Shown here piece by piece: positions 18,901 to 26,557 of a stretch of DNA of 64,000 nucleotides (positions are counted from its first letter, which is position 1; every line of letters starts with the position of its first letter). A program made the translations under genes and the position numbers. The stretch comes from Treponema bryantii (lineage in GTDB: Bacteria > Spirochaetota > Spirochaetia > Treponematales > Treponemataceae). Below the pieces are notes generated by a model. The model worked only from the letters and a program-made list of their open reading frames with translations, was not told the DNA's origin and ran no database searches. The stretch is taken from contig NZ_FORI01000007.1 of NCBI RefSeq assembly GCF_900113965.1, positions 62,001 to 126,000 of the forward strand. The letters are read 5' to 3'.

Positions 18901-19046
18901 TCCTCAATAAAGCCACCGATATCTATGTTGGCAAATACAAAGGCCAGCTTGAGTGCTATGAACAGGCTCTGAACGCCGCTGAAAAGAAGGTTATCGCGAA
19001 AGTGCTTTATTATCCGGTGATTGGGGTGATTGTGAAGATAGATTAG
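15915..19046 (+). CDS. AddA-like UvrD-family helicase-nuclease
   Basis: 1043 residues, AGGAG nine bases upstream of the ATG. SF1A helicase motifs are in order: SASAGSGKT (8-16), TTYTRAAA, VDEFQDCSP near 338, GDKKQAIYAFRG, and YVAMTRPRDKL near 771. The C-terminus has a RecB-type nuclease: GSMDF near 970 and EVVDYKTTN near 982, with QLECYEQAL after it. It would unwind and degrade double-stranded DNA ends together with the upstream AddB-like partner. Length is slightly below typical AddA (about 1200). Confidence 0.85.
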   Translation: MKNIKYISASAGSGKTYSLTKVLTEAIQQGKVEPENVILTTYTRAAATEFKEKAKAMLYENGLVTEADRLDQALIGTIHAVAEALIQKYWYVLGLSPKINPIAEEDKAFFKEQSLINLLKEEELAFLNGFAEEFSIKITRSSKIDYQFWKNDLSQILEFATNYSIIDFQPSIEYSKNLTKGLVHGGHHIKVNKDALSDLLDKAEQLNEANESEEQESLRYAIKAQRRYLEQKESNSFTYAKSVLAFLDRLPWEEIQSNKDTVTEGLNNLYSTEEVREKLNHYIDLLFELAERWTVDYENYKKEHHLIDFSDMEKFFDMLLDNKEVAAEIKATYKYVFVDEFQDCSPIQVKIFDKLSEIVDHSIWVGDKKQAIYAFRGSATELTTSVMDIIKENETKGLDGCTTDILDHSWRSCPQIVNFTNEVYAYAFGKKTEEERKEVCLEPVRKDEGKVGFWWFTEPNIPAKSHAIAANIIDLINNGEKPSDIAVLARTNSDLEAVANALREYDVSVFIDEDGLSGAYTVSLVTSILQLIADDKPELPKAQIAFLTEPDYKLERLLDDKLSFNEVGDKEAAFYDDIPLVKKILEERNRYKLQSVSALVESLIVELDLYNVAKKLNDAADSTKILHAIIDAAGAYEEHCAIMHLPSSILGFIAYLDKNNISVPGSTDGVQFFTYYKSKGLEWKTVIVLGCDYDFLEEKLLIKRNYFGTQFIRTAPSTKENLFPEIKISVFPNLFSGNSRIAEEWLPLIRQTERYNFITRKEIEEMKRLMYVAMTRPRDKLILALNGKGKSPKPLVAFQEMGFKLSGDYSGKVCDLFNVGALAELLPNAKLDIEYVHEKEKNTILKLAGKPSNIAVKRDLTPSSMQGGEVKAEMLETGTPITVTGKADSATLGTCIHDIFCVADSKSDKDIADMVKAYGFESNLPKPDEIKKAWEALTSWLTSNYGPAQKQYHELPFKHQLKTGQIVTGSMDFVWETASGCEVVDYKTTNANKEALLNKATDIYVGKYKGQLECYEQALNAAEKKVIAKVLYYPVIGVIVKID

Positions 19047-19089
19047 AGCAACAAGAAGATATCCATCTCTCTATTATGGAACTTCTTCT

Positions 19090-19788
19090 TCATCTTACAG
19101 ATTGTCCCCAATGTTCTAGGCATATATTTACCTGCCACGAAAAGTTTTCTGGCTTCATCTTCATTAAATCCTCGAGAGAGTAGGTATGATTATGATTGAA
19201 AATGTCATGCATAAAATAGTGAATGCTGATGCCATCTAACTCTGGCGTGTTGAACGGATATTCATTCCAGGAATGGCCATCTTCAATCATTGCTTCTTCA
19301 AAAGATTTGAGAGGAGGGCGCCCTGTCATTTCTGCAAATTCAGGTCCCCAGAAAACAGATTCCTCACATAAATCTTCCCAGAGTTTTTCTTCTTTCTCAG
19401 GCAGTCCATCTTCGTAGTTATACCAGAACTCTGTTCGAATATCGTAACTTGCGTAGTTCTTATCGCCATTGGCTATTCGTTCATCAAATTCTTTTTTTAG
19501 TCGGCAAACTTCATCATATGCCTCTTTATAACGAAACCACATTTTGTCATTAAAATCCCGCAGTTTTTCAACCTTTTCCGGTGTCCATACAAAGTTCTTG
19601 TTTAGTTTTCGCTGACGTTTCTCAAGCTTTGTTTTGAGTTTCTTTGATTCAAGAGCTTCTCTGAGGGCTTTTTCTATTTCATACTCATCGAGATATTTAA
19701 GGGTTTCTTCAATATCTAGTTTTGGTTGTTCAAGTGTATTCTTTAATGCATTTTTCCACATTTGTTTTCTTTCGATTGGATTTGACAT
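19090..19788 (-). CDS. uncharacterised protein, single-copy form of a family repeated in the 41316 gene
   Basis: 232 residues from the ATG at 19788 (AGGAGGC seven bases upstream). Not recognised. Two blocks recur in the 41316-42500 protein: a LNKNFVWTPEKVEKLRDFN helix and, near the C-terminus, IHYFMHDIFNHNHTYSLEDL followed by a MKPENF tail. The middle is acidic with coiled-coil character. No signal or membrane segment. It runs convergent to the AddA-like gene (43 bases apart) and has its own regulon palindrome upstream. Confidence 0.65.
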   Translation of the reverse strand: MSNPIERKQMWKNALKNTLEQPKLDIEETLKYLDEYEIEKALREALESKKLKTKLEKRQRKLNKNFVWTPEKVEKLRDFNDKMWFRYKEAYDEVCRLKKEFDERIANGDKNYASYDIRTEFWYNYEDGLPEKEEKLWEDLCEESVFWGPEFAEMTGRPPLKSFEEAMIEDGHSWNEYPFNTPELDGISIHYFMHDIFNHNHTYSLEDLMKMKPENFSWQVNICLEHWGQSVR

Positions 19789-19818
19789 TTGGAGCCTCCT
19801 GTAATTTATGTTATCTCT

Positions 19819-19852
19819 AATATACAACAGGTTGGCTATCAAATCGTGATAG
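19819..19852 (-). promoter_or_regulatory. regulon palindrome E and -10 of the 19090 gene
   Basis: CTATCAAATCGTGATAG at 19836-19852. On the minus strand TATATT (19824-19819) starts 11 nt beyond it. It falls between the stop of the UDG-like gene and the start of the 19090 gene. Confidence 0.7.
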
Positions 19853-19862
19853 AATCAAGAAA

Positions 19863-20591
19863 TTATTTTACCAAGTTCCTGTTCTTTACAATCTTATTCA
19901 CCAATGTCAAAGTATCATTATCAGAATAATATCTCCAGCCTGGGTGAGGCATTGATACAATCATTCTTCCATTATGAAAAATAGGTTCACCACAGTATAT
20001 TAGTTTTCCATTTAATTCTGGGTAAATTTGAGTAAAGAGATTTGTTGAAACTTCACTTCCAAGTATTAGAATATGAGGATTTACTGCATCTAAAAATGAT
20101 TTGTAATATTCTGAATAAAAACTGTCATTATTATAACAGTCCTGTATAAATATTTTATGCTCGCTTGATGAATCTGTAGGAATTGAATATCTGAAATTGA
20201 AATAGAGAGATTTATCCATCTCTTCATATTTAGTGTAATAGTCTTTTCCGTTTTTACTTACATCATTTTTTAGTTGATTTAATTCATTGCCCGTAATTTC
20301 TTGTCCAGACTGTAAAGCATAGCGTATAAAATAGTTTAAATCAAAAATTCTTTTTATTGTTCGGTTTCCATCCGTCCAATCTTCCAACATTTCTGAAGTA
20401 ATAATATTTATTCCCTTTTCAAAGTTTCCATCAGTAGAATATGGTTCTTCATTACAGAATGCAATTCGAAGATTGTCTCGACTCCAATATACATCAGGGC
20501 AATGTGGTGCATAAATTAAAGCATTATTTATATCATTTTCATTTAGATGAATCTTAAGTTTCTCACATAGTTGTTCTATTGTTTCCTTCAT
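19863..20591 (-). CDS. uracil-DNA-glycosylase-fold-like protein 1
   Basis: 242 residues; GGAGG nine bases before the ATG. IAFCNEEPY near residue 45, PHILILGSEV near 172 and SMPHPGWR near 214 resemble the spaced motifs of UDG-superfamily proteins (N-terminal G-x-x-P loop, central strand, late HP motif). The same plan appears in the 39390 and 33121 products. The catalytic Asp/Asn of classic UDGs is not clearly present, so activity is unknown. Low-GC, and cotranscribed after the Sel1 gene upstream is possible (39 bases apart). Confidence 0.5.
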   Translation of the reverse strand: MKETIEQLCEKLKIHLNENDINNALIYAPHCPDVYWSRDNLRIAFCNEEPYSTDGNFEKGINIITSEMLEDWTDGNRTIKRIFDLNYFIRYALQSGQEITGNELNQLKNDVSKNGKDYYTKYEEMDKSLYFNFRYSIPTDSSSEHKIFIQDCYNNDSFYSEYYKSFLDAVNPHILILGSEVSTNLFTQIYPELNGKLIYCGEPIFHNGRMIVSMPHPGWRYYSDNDTLTLVNKIVKNRNLVK

Positions 20592-20630
20592 TCCTAAAAG
20601 CCTCCATGATAATTCTATGTAAGTACGATG

Positions 20631-21695
20631 TTATAAAAATACTTTTTTACGAATAAAATGAGGAATTCCTAATGTAAGAACATTTATATATGTGTATAGA
20701 AAGTTTGTACTAAAACGTCTTATTTCAGGGCGCTTAATCCATTCAATTGCATATTCATCTCCATTATCTGCTGCTTTCTGAATAAGTTTTTCCGCATACT
20801 CTTTGTCTTTTTCACATGCTTTCCCTGTATAATAAAAACATCCTAGACGATATGTACAGTATGGATCGTCAATGTTATAACCTTTTTCATATACTTCAAA
20901 TGCTTTCTTTATGTCTTTTGAACATCCCCATCCAAATTCATAACAATTTCCTAAAAATTTAAATACTTCCGCTCCTGCATCGTCCTTGTATTTTTCAAAC
21001 AAAGCGTGAAGTTTATTAAAAGCTTTATTTTTATTTTTTATCGTACCTTGACCATTAAGATCACACAAAGCAGAAAAAAATATGCCATCATCGGACCCCT
21101 TTCTTCCAGATTCCTCAAATAGTTTATATGCTTCTTGTGTATTTTTTAATGTTCCTAAACCATTATATTTACAAAAGCCTAACAAACGAAATACTTCTCC
21201 ATCATCTGTATTAGAGGTATAAGCTGTTTCTAGTAATTTATAAGCTTTTTTCTCGTCCTTTTCACTTCCATTTCCAAACAAATAACACTCTGCCAATTCC
21301 GTTGTTACATCTATGCTTCCTTCATCATTTAAAAAGTTAAAGCATTTTAAAGCTTCTTTATAGTCTTGATTGCAACCAAGACCTTCTTTAGATAATAGAC
21401 CAAGCATATAAATTGAGTGAATTGAAGGTTCTGATGAATATGAAGCTTTATTATAATACTTCCAGGAATTTTTAAAATCATTATTGTGATAATAAATATT
21501 TGCAATGGCATCAGAAACAAGTGAATCATTCGTTGTTTTTTCTATTTTTAATAAATCCTCAAGAGACATTTTTTCAAGTTGTTCAGGAGTATAATTAACA
21601 ATTGTTTCTTCTGGTTGTAATGGCATTCCGCAATCAGGACAAAATTTCATTTCATCATTATCAATTTCTTTTCCACATTGTTTACATTTATACAT
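20631..21695 (-). CDS. zinc-ribbon and Sel1-repeat protein with hydrophobic C-terminus
   Basis: 354 residues. Residues 4-25 form a zinc ribbon, CKQCGKEI...FCPDCG. From about 60 to 300 run Sel1/TPR-like repeats (AIANIYYHNNDFKNSWKYY, YMLGLLSKEGLGCNQDYKEA, CYLFGNGSEKDEKKAYKLL and others). The last 30 residues, FLYTYINVLTLGIPHFI, may associate with membrane. Same strand and spacing as the following three genes, so probably one operon from 24235. Likely a scaffold in a protein complex; function unknown. Confidence 0.7.
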   Translation of the reverse strand: MYKCKQCGKEIDNDEMKFCPDCGMPLQPEETIVNYTPEQLEKMSLEDLLKIEKTTNDSLVSDAIANIYYHNNDFKNSWKYYNKASYSSEPSIHSIYMLGLLSKEGLGCNQDYKEALKCFNFLNDEGSIDVTTELAECYLFGNGSEKDEKKAYKLLETAYTSNTDDGEVFRLLGFCKYNGLGTLKNTQEAYKLFEESGRKGSDDGIFFSALCDLNGQGTIKNKNKAFNKLHALFEKYKDDAGAEVFKFLGNCYEFGWGCSKDIKKAFEVYEKGYNIDDPYCTYRLGCFYYTGKACEKDKEYAEKLIQKAADNGDEYAIEWIKRPEIRRFSTNFLYTYINVLTLGIPHFIRKKVFL

Positions 21696-21738
21696 ATTCT
21701 GTTCCCCTGAGTTTTAATATCTATAATCTTTGCGTTTC

Positions 21739-22863
21739 TTAAAAAACCTGTTTCTTTCCGCAAAAACCACACCATTGAGCACCATCTATTTGTTTGCCGC
21801 AAAAAACACAGAACTTTGAAGTTTCAATATGACTCTCAATAGCCTTTTGAGAATTACATTCAATAAGTTCCGGAAGTGCAGAATAACATGATAATAATTC
21901 TACTCCTAACTCAAATAATGATACTTTTGATTTTAAATTAATTCCATAAGCAATATCTTCTTTTATTGCAATTTGCATAGCTTTGTTTACTGAACATTTT
22001 AATTCATTTTCCAATGCACATATAGGAGCTTTTAAGCGTTTTATACTATCGTAAAGTGTTGTTATTGCAACAAAAATAGGATCAGATAAAGTGTTGGCAA
22101 TTTTTTCAGAAGTTAAAATCTTACCTTCTGAAATTTCTACTTTTATTAGTTGTTCTAGTTCAACTTCATCAATTCTAAGCGAATCCTCAATTAATAAATC
22201 AAAAAAATCTTCTAATTTAATATCATTTGTAGTACAAATCTCAGCATTTTTAAAAGCTCTTTTTAGAGACTTTAAATCACTTTCATTATATTGTTTTTCT
22301 TTATTCGCATGGAATTCTTTTATTATTTTCAAAAATTTTATTGTATCTGGAAGCTTTTTAATTTCATCATCAACTTTTAAATTTTCAATCCAAGTTTCAA
22401 GATGAATATTTGATTCTATTCTCTCTATTCGCTTTTCCAAATTGTTAAAGTTTTGGCTTGTTTTTTTTGCCAATTGGGTAATTGCTTCCTTCATTTCAGA
22501 CTGATCTTCTGCAAGATAGATTAAATTATTCTTTACAGTAAGAATTGCATCAGCAGAAAGCAAATTTCTTTCATTTAATGCTTCAAGAGTGTTTAACGCA
22601 TATTGTTTAAAATCATCAAGTTCTTGTTGAGTACCAGTAATTTTTCCATTACGAATAGCCAACTGGCTTTTTGTACTAATTATTGAATCAAAACCTTCTT
22701 TCATTCGTTCGAAAAAGCCAGAATCTTTAATTGTAGTTAAATTTTTCCCAAGTGCAGACAATACTTCTGTAGCATCTGTTGCACGTTGTAATATTTCAGC
22801 TTTTTTATCTTTTTTTTCCTCAATTTGTTTATTTGTTTCTTTCTTATTTTCCTCGGCTGTCAT
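21739..22863 (-). CDS. coiled-coil protein with C-terminal zinc ribbon
   Basis: 374 residues. The N-terminal 30 residues are almost all Lys/Glu/Asn; residues about 100-160 are a predicted coiled coil (LIYLAEDQSEMKEAITQLA, NFNNLEKRIERIESNI). The C-terminus FCVFCGKQIDGAQWCGFCGKK is a two-CxxC zinc ribbon resembling that at the N-terminus of the Sel1 neighbour. Fifteen bases separate it from the DUF697-like gene upstream. No family recognised; the shared ribbon suggests the two proteins work on the same partner. Confidence 0.65.
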   Translation of the reverse strand: MTAEENKKETNKQIEEKKDKKAEILQRATDATEVLSALGKNLTTIKDSGFFERMKEGFDSIISTKSQLAIRNGKITGTQQELDDFKQYALNTLEALNERNLLSADAILTVKNNLIYLAEDQSEMKEAITQLAKKTSQNFNNLEKRIERIESNIHLETWIENLKVDDEIKKLPDTIKFLKIIKEFHANKEKQYNESDLKSLKRAFKNAEICTTNDIKLEDFFDLLIEDSLRIDEVELEQLIKVEISEGKILTSEKIANTLSDPIFVAITTLYDSIKRLKAPICALENELKCSVNKAMQIAIKEDIAYGINLKSKVSLFELGVELLSCYSALPELIECNSQKAIESHIETSKFCVFCGKQIDGAQWCGFCGKKQVF

Positions 22864-22877
22864 ATAGTATTTCCTTA

Positions 22878-23942
22878 TTATAATTTATTAATAGCGTTCC
22901 ACATATCTGAATTCTTTTTTTTATCTTCCGAAGTAAGTTCTTTGAATAAATTGTCTGCTGCCACATTTTTATCAAGAAAATCTTGAAACAATTGATTTCC
23001 TTTTTCAATATTAGATTTTAATTCCTCAAAACTTAAATCGGCTTTATCAAATCCTGATTTCTCGTAATCTTCTATTGATACTAATCCCTTTTCCAAGCAA
23101 TCAACAGCCGTACCATTAACAGCTTCTGAAAAATGTTCTGAGATAAATTTAATTTGTTCTAGATTATTAGAAATCTCAGCTCTACAAATTGCCTTAACTA
23201 CTTTTGAAATTGATTTTCCAAAAGCAACTGTAACAGCTGTTGCTGAGGCTCCATACACACTTCCTCCTGCAACCCATCCAAGGGGGCCTAATGCTTTTGT
23301 CGCAAGTTTGAGTAATCCTGTAGCAACACCTCTACCAGCTGTTGTGAGTAAATTTCCAATAATTGTTGAAAAGCCAATAGTCTTAATCACTTGCTGAACA
23401 TTTTCTAAATCATATATATTAAGAATTCGCCCCATTAAAGCTATTTCACTTGTAACTAATATTACGGAATCACCTATGCCTATATCAAATGGATTAAAAC
23501 CAACGGCAAAAGCTCCAGCTGAATGTTGCGCAATTGCTTTATTTACATACTTTTCTTTTAGATTAATATGAATTTTCTGGTGTTTTACAAATGCAGTTTT
23601 ATTTTTGTGAGGTAAGACTGATTCTGTCCATTCAATTAATGATAGAATTGAATTCTCACTTATATTATCTATTGTATGGCAAGGAATTGCAGAATTAATA
23701 TTAGCAAAACTCCATAATACATCAATGTCTTGTAATTGCTTCTCGATTGATGTCGAGTCATCAATAAATACACAACAAGAGTTATAATAATCCTCTCTAA
23801 AAACCTTTTTTGCAAAATCTTCCATCAATTCAATAGATAAACCATAGATACCAATTTTTGGCATTTTGCTCTCTGTGTCAATTTTGTTCATGGCAGATTC
23901 TAGTTTTTCAAGTAATTGTTCTTCATTCAGTTTTACAGCCAT
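22878..23942 (-). CDS. DUF697-like membrane-associated protein with degenerate P-loop region
   Basis: 354 residues. The centre (about 135-250: HSAGAFAVGFNPFDIGIGDS, then a Gly/Ala-rich hydrophobic stretch with ALGPLGWVAGGSVYGASA) resembles the DUF697 C-terminal region of dynamin/IRG-like GTPases that perturb membranes. The N-terminus has PKIGIYGLSIE where a GTPase would have GxxxxGKS, so nucleotide binding is probably lost. No signal peptide. Twenty-three bases downstream of the small winged-helix-like gene. A membrane effector role is inference. Confidence 0.6.
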   Translation of the reverse strand: MAVKLNEEQLLEKLESAMNKIDTESKMPKIGIYGLSIELMEDFAKKVFREDYYNSCCVFIDDSTSIEKQLQDIDVLWSFANINSAIPCHTIDNISENSILSLIEWTESVLPHKNKTAFVKHQKIHINLKEKYVNKAIAQHSAGAFAVGFNPFDIGIGDSVILVTSEIALMGRILNIYDLENVQQVIKTIGFSTIIGNLLTTAGRGVATGLLKLATKALGPLGWVAGGSVYGASATAVTVAFGKSISKVVKAICRAEISNNLEQIKFISEHFSEAVNGTAVDCLEKGLVSIEDYEKSGFDKADLSFEELKSNIEKGNQLFQDFLDKNVAADNLFKELTSEDKKKNSDMWNAINKL

Positions 23943-23965
23943 TTTTTATCCTAGACTTATTTATA

Positions 23966-24235
23966 TTAAAATAATTTTTCTCCGTTCTTTCCTCTGATTG
24001 ATTCTTGCATTATATGCCCGTCTTGTTCTCTACCTGGAGTATTAAACATATCACCAATTTCTTTTGAAATAATTCCACCAATGCCTTGATTTCCTTGTTC
24101 CTTATAGGGAGTTCCTCTAGTTGTTTTATATCCAGATGCGTTAAGATGCTTAGCTATTTCTTCAGGAGTAACATAATCACCATCATTTATAGATTGCTTG
24201 CATAATCCTAAAATTAATTCTCCAACCTTACCCAT
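23966..24235 (-). CDS. small winged-helix-like protein
   Basis: 89 residues from the ATG at 24235, chosen over upstream ATGs because AAGGA precedes it and the upstream extension is hydrophobic and unsupported. GDYVTPEEIAKHLNASGYKTTRGTPY resembles the helix-turn-helix of recombinase- or resolvase-type winged helices. The C-terminus is Gly-rich. First gene of the low-GC operon 24235-20631; a TATAAT lies at about 24287-24282 on this strand. It may be the local regulator. Confidence 0.5.
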   Translation of the reverse strand: MGKVGELILGLCKQSINDGDYVTPEEIAKHLNASGYKTTRGTPYKEQGNQGIGGIISKEIGDMFNTPGREQDGHIMQESIRGKNGEKLF

Positions 24236-24333
24236 AATTACAATCATCCTTCTCTTTCTAACAGTTGAAATCAATAAATATATTATAACATACATTCTTC
24301 TATAGATAAATTAATAGAATAAAAAAGTGAGAG

Positions 24334-24729
24334 TTATGTATTAAGTAAACGTAATTTAAGCCAAGGTTTCAGCTTATAATGAAAATCAGTATCAAAATCC
24401 GTCAGTTCTCTCTTAAGGCAGAAATACTTACGGATCTTGTTTAATTCTCTTTTCTTAAGCACTCCATGCAGAATTGTAAAACGACCTGTGTCTTTATGGA
24501 AAACAACACGGCCACGGGGAATGTAAAAATATTCAGAACGGAGTGGTTGTGGAAGTTCTGATAGTTTTCCTTCTGCTGCAAGTTTATCCCAAAAATCTGC
24601 ATGGTCAGAAAGTCCTATAATACAGTCTCCGTAGGTATGGCCTTTTTCAACTTCTATCGGATCGACAAAGAGGATATCATCATAATAAAACCACCAGATT
24701 CCTACTGAAGGCTTTGTACAACACTGCAC
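24334..24729 (-). CDS. uncharacterised protein, duplicate of the 25845 gene
   Basis: 131 residues from a GTG at 24729; the paralogue at 26222 has ATG at the same place. The two are nearly identical from CTKPSVGIWWFYYDDIL to TDFHY; the last 15 residues differ. Aromatic- and acid-rich, no membrane segment, with RSEYFYIPRGRVVFHKDTGRF as the best conserved block. It follows a truncated copy of the receiver-like gene, so its own translation may be coupled to a pseudogene. Function unknown. Confidence 0.6.
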   Translation of the reverse strand: MQCCTKPSVGIWWFYYDDILFVDPIEVEKGHTYGDCIIGLSDHADFWDKLAAEGKLSELPQPLRSEYFYIPRGRVVFHKDTGRFTILHGVLKKRELNKIRKYFCLKRELTDFDTDFHYKLKPWLKLRLLNT

Positions 24730-24730
24730 A

Positions 24731-24858
24731 TCAAACTCCTTTTCCGGCTATAAACACACGATGCCAATTATTCATAAGACTGCGGATATTATCTTTGCCT
24801 ACGACATTTGAGCTCTGAATATCATACTGAGGGATATCAAGAGTATGCGGCTTTAAGT
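24731..24858 (-). pseudogene. C-terminal fragment of the cREC-type receiver-like gene
   Basis: Minus strand encodes LDIPQYDIQSSNVVGKDNIR and then SLMNNWHRVF-AGK, the same C-terminus as the intact 26233-26553 gene, ending at TGA 24731-24733. Similarity to the intact copy stops at about 24858; the N-terminal two thirds and the start are missing. DNA identity over the shared part is high by eye (roughly 85-90%), pointing to a fairly recent duplication. Confidence 0.75.
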
Positions 24859-24872
24859 TTTTCTCATCCCCC

Positions 24873-25802
24873 TTATGATTCTACACCGAATTCTTTCTCA
24901 TGCTTTTTGAAGAAATCTCGATATAGTTTGATATTCTGTAGTTCTGTCCATTTTTTCTGCGTAACTGGATAGACATCTAAATCATATATTTTTGAACGTT
25001 TCATGGCTAATAAGAAAGGAGAGTGAGTTGCTATAATAAACTGACAATTACATCCCATTGCACTTGCTTCAATGTATTCTGCAAGTTGTATTTGCTTTTC
25101 GGGAGAAAGGCTGTTTTCAGGTTCGTCAAGAAGATAAAGAGCATTGTCATTTATCTTTTCCTGAAAATACAATAAGGCACTTTCTCCGTTTGAATGCTCT
25201 CTAGGATTATCAATAAAATTGTGACGTACAAACTTTGATTTTAACTTTTTAAGTATTGTCATATTTCGATCAAAAGCTTCAACGCTCTTTGGATCTTCAA
25301 AGTCAACCTTAAGCAAATCACTTCGTTTAGTTCCATATTTTACCTTGTTATACTCTGTAAATAGCTGCTCCCGGTTGAAATCAACTTCCTGATTCATGGA
25401 TCTTAGATTGAGCATATAGTTGAATACATCATCACTCGCAATCATCATGCTATTCTTTGGAATCTCCTGGTCCAAATTATATTCACAAAATTGAAGGTAG
25501 GGCTTGAAAAAAGGGGTTTTATTATATAAAGCAGTTCGAGCGATTCCTGTTTTTTCTGCAATTATATTTAATAAGGTTGTTTTTCCGGAACCATTACCAC
25601 CATAGAAAATTGTTATTGGAGTTGAAAAACTTATTTGCTCAAGCTGTTTATCTGGGAAAATATCGAAAGGATAATATGAAGAATAGCAATTCATCGTCGG
25701 CATATACCCACCTATAATATCTTCGCATTTTGCGTATTCCCCGGCTAAATATTCAATTTCCTTATCTTTTGGAGTCAGATAAAAAGATTTTATGTATCTC
25801 AT
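24873..25802 (-). CDS. ABC-type ATPase (AAA_21/OLD-like), stand-alone
   Basis: 309 residues. Walker A GGNGSGKT near residue 70, a SNGESALLYF signature, Walker B YLLDEPENSLSP and the H-loop IIATHSPFLL form a complete ABC ATPase of the overcoming-lysogeny/RecF-like group, with no transmembrane or nuclease domain attached. A shorter paralogue lies at 29216. The gene sits inside a duplicated segment (24334-24858 and 25845-26340), and its regulon palindrome overlaps the end of the upstream gene. Family members commonly act as sensors in defence systems; the effector is not obvious here. Confidence 0.8.
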   Translation of the reverse strand: MRYIKSFYLTPKDKEIEYLAGEYAKCEDIIGGYMPTMNCYSSYYPFDIFPDKQLEQISFSTPITIFYGGNGSGKTTLLNIIAEKTGIARTALYNKTPFFKPYLQFCEYNLDQEIPKNSMMIASDDVFNYMLNLRSMNQEVDFNREQLFTEYNKVKYGTKRSDLLKVDFEDPKSVEAFDRNMTILKKLKSKFVRHNFIDNPREHSNGESALLYFQEKINDNALYLLDEPENSLSPEKQIQLAEYIEASAMGCNCQFIIATHSPFLLAMKRSKIYDLDVYPVTQKKWTELQNIKLYRDFFKKHEKEFGVES

Positions 25803-25824
25803 GATAGTTCTCTTTGTAAATTAC

Positions 25825-25858
25825 AGAATACAATGAGAACGCTATCATTTTATGAGAG
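25825..25858 (-). promoter_or_regulatory. regulon palindrome F and -10 of the ABC ATPase gene
   Basis: CTATCATTTTATGAGAG at 25842-25858 with TATTCT on the minus strand (25830-25825) starting 11 nt beyond it. The palindrome overlaps the final codons and stop of the 25845 gene. Confidence 0.7.
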
Positions 25859-26222
25859 TTATTAAATTATAATGAAAATCCGTATCATAATCTGTCAGTT
25901 CTTTTGGAAGGCAGAAAAACTTGCGGATTTTGTTTAATTCTCTTTTCTTAAGGCCACCGTGCAAAACTGTGAATCTTCCGGTGTCCTTATGGAAAACAAC
26001 ACGACCTCGAGGGATATAAAAGTATTCGGAACGAAGGGGGTGAGGGAGTTTTCCCAGTTCACCACTGGCTTCAAGCGAATCCCAAAAATCAGCGTGATCG
26101 GAAATACCTGTAATACAGTCACCGTAGGGGAGGCCTTTTTCAACTTCTATTGGGTCAGCAAAGAGAATATCATCATAATAAAACCACCAGATTCCAACTG
26201 ATGGCTTTGTACAGTTCTGCAT
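25845..26222 (-). CDS. uncharacterised protein paired with the receiver-like gene
   Basis: 125 residues, ATG at 26222, 10 bases after the receiver-like gene. Near-duplicate of the 24334 product. The conserved block VGIWWFYYDDIL...YIPRGRVVFHKDTGRF recurs in both. I do not recognise the family. Its fixed pairing with the cREC-like gene in both copies suggests the two products act together. Confidence 0.65.
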   Translation of the reverse strand: MQNCTKPSVGIWWFYYDDILFADPIEVEKGLPYGDCITGISDHADFWDSLEASGELGKLPHPLRSEYFYIPRGRVVFHKDTGRFTVLHGGLKKRELNKIRKFFCLPKELTDYDTDFHYNLITLIK

Positions 26223-26232
26223 TTTAGTCTCC

Positions 26233-26553
26233 CTATTTACCGGCTGTAAAAACCCGATGCCAGTTATTCATCAGGCTGCGAATGTTGTCTTTGCCTACGA
26301 CGTTTGAGCTCTGGATATCATACTGAGGGATATCAAGATTGTGAGACTGGCAGTACTCGACTACAAACTTTGCGCAGTCATAACCGGTCTTTTCCTCGCC
26401 CAGGTCATGGTCAAAGCAGATAATATCCGGAAGACCATGCTCATTTATAAAGGCGCAAAAATCACCATAGTTCTTTACCCAAGAGATATCATAGTCGCCA
26501 GTGACGTAATCTGCCGGATTTCTGAAATCATCAAGCCATAAAAGTTTCTTCAT
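26233..26553 (-). CDS. cyclic-phosphate-processing receiver-like (cREC) protein
   Basis: 106 residues. LLWLDDFRNP at residues 4-13, ICFDHDLGEEKTGYDCA near 45 and PQYDIQSSNVVGKDNI near 77 match a family of receiver-like domains (cREC_REC) predicted to process cyclic phosphates or RNA ends. The Asp pair and DHDLG motif are intact. Four bases downstream of the FlhA-like gene and directly upstream of its unknown partner, so likely one transcript from 27328. A 3'-terminal copy exists at 24731-24858. Confidence 0.7.
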   Translation of the reverse strand: MKKLLWLDDFRNPADYVTGDYDISWVKNYGDFCAFINEHGLPDIICFDHDLGEEKTGYDCAKFVVEYCQSHNLDIPQYDIQSSNVVGKDNIRSLMNNWHRVFTAGK

Positions 26554-26557
26554 CTTC

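Noticed and set aside
13170-19046. A retron- or Gabija-type system
   Set aside because: No reverse transcriptase or OLD-TOPRIM nuclease is present; domain order is that of AddB and AddA.
24295-24340. Possible regulon half site upstream of the 24235 gene (CTCTCAC on the minus strand)
   Set aside because: No matching right arm and wrong distance to the TATAAT; treated as chance.
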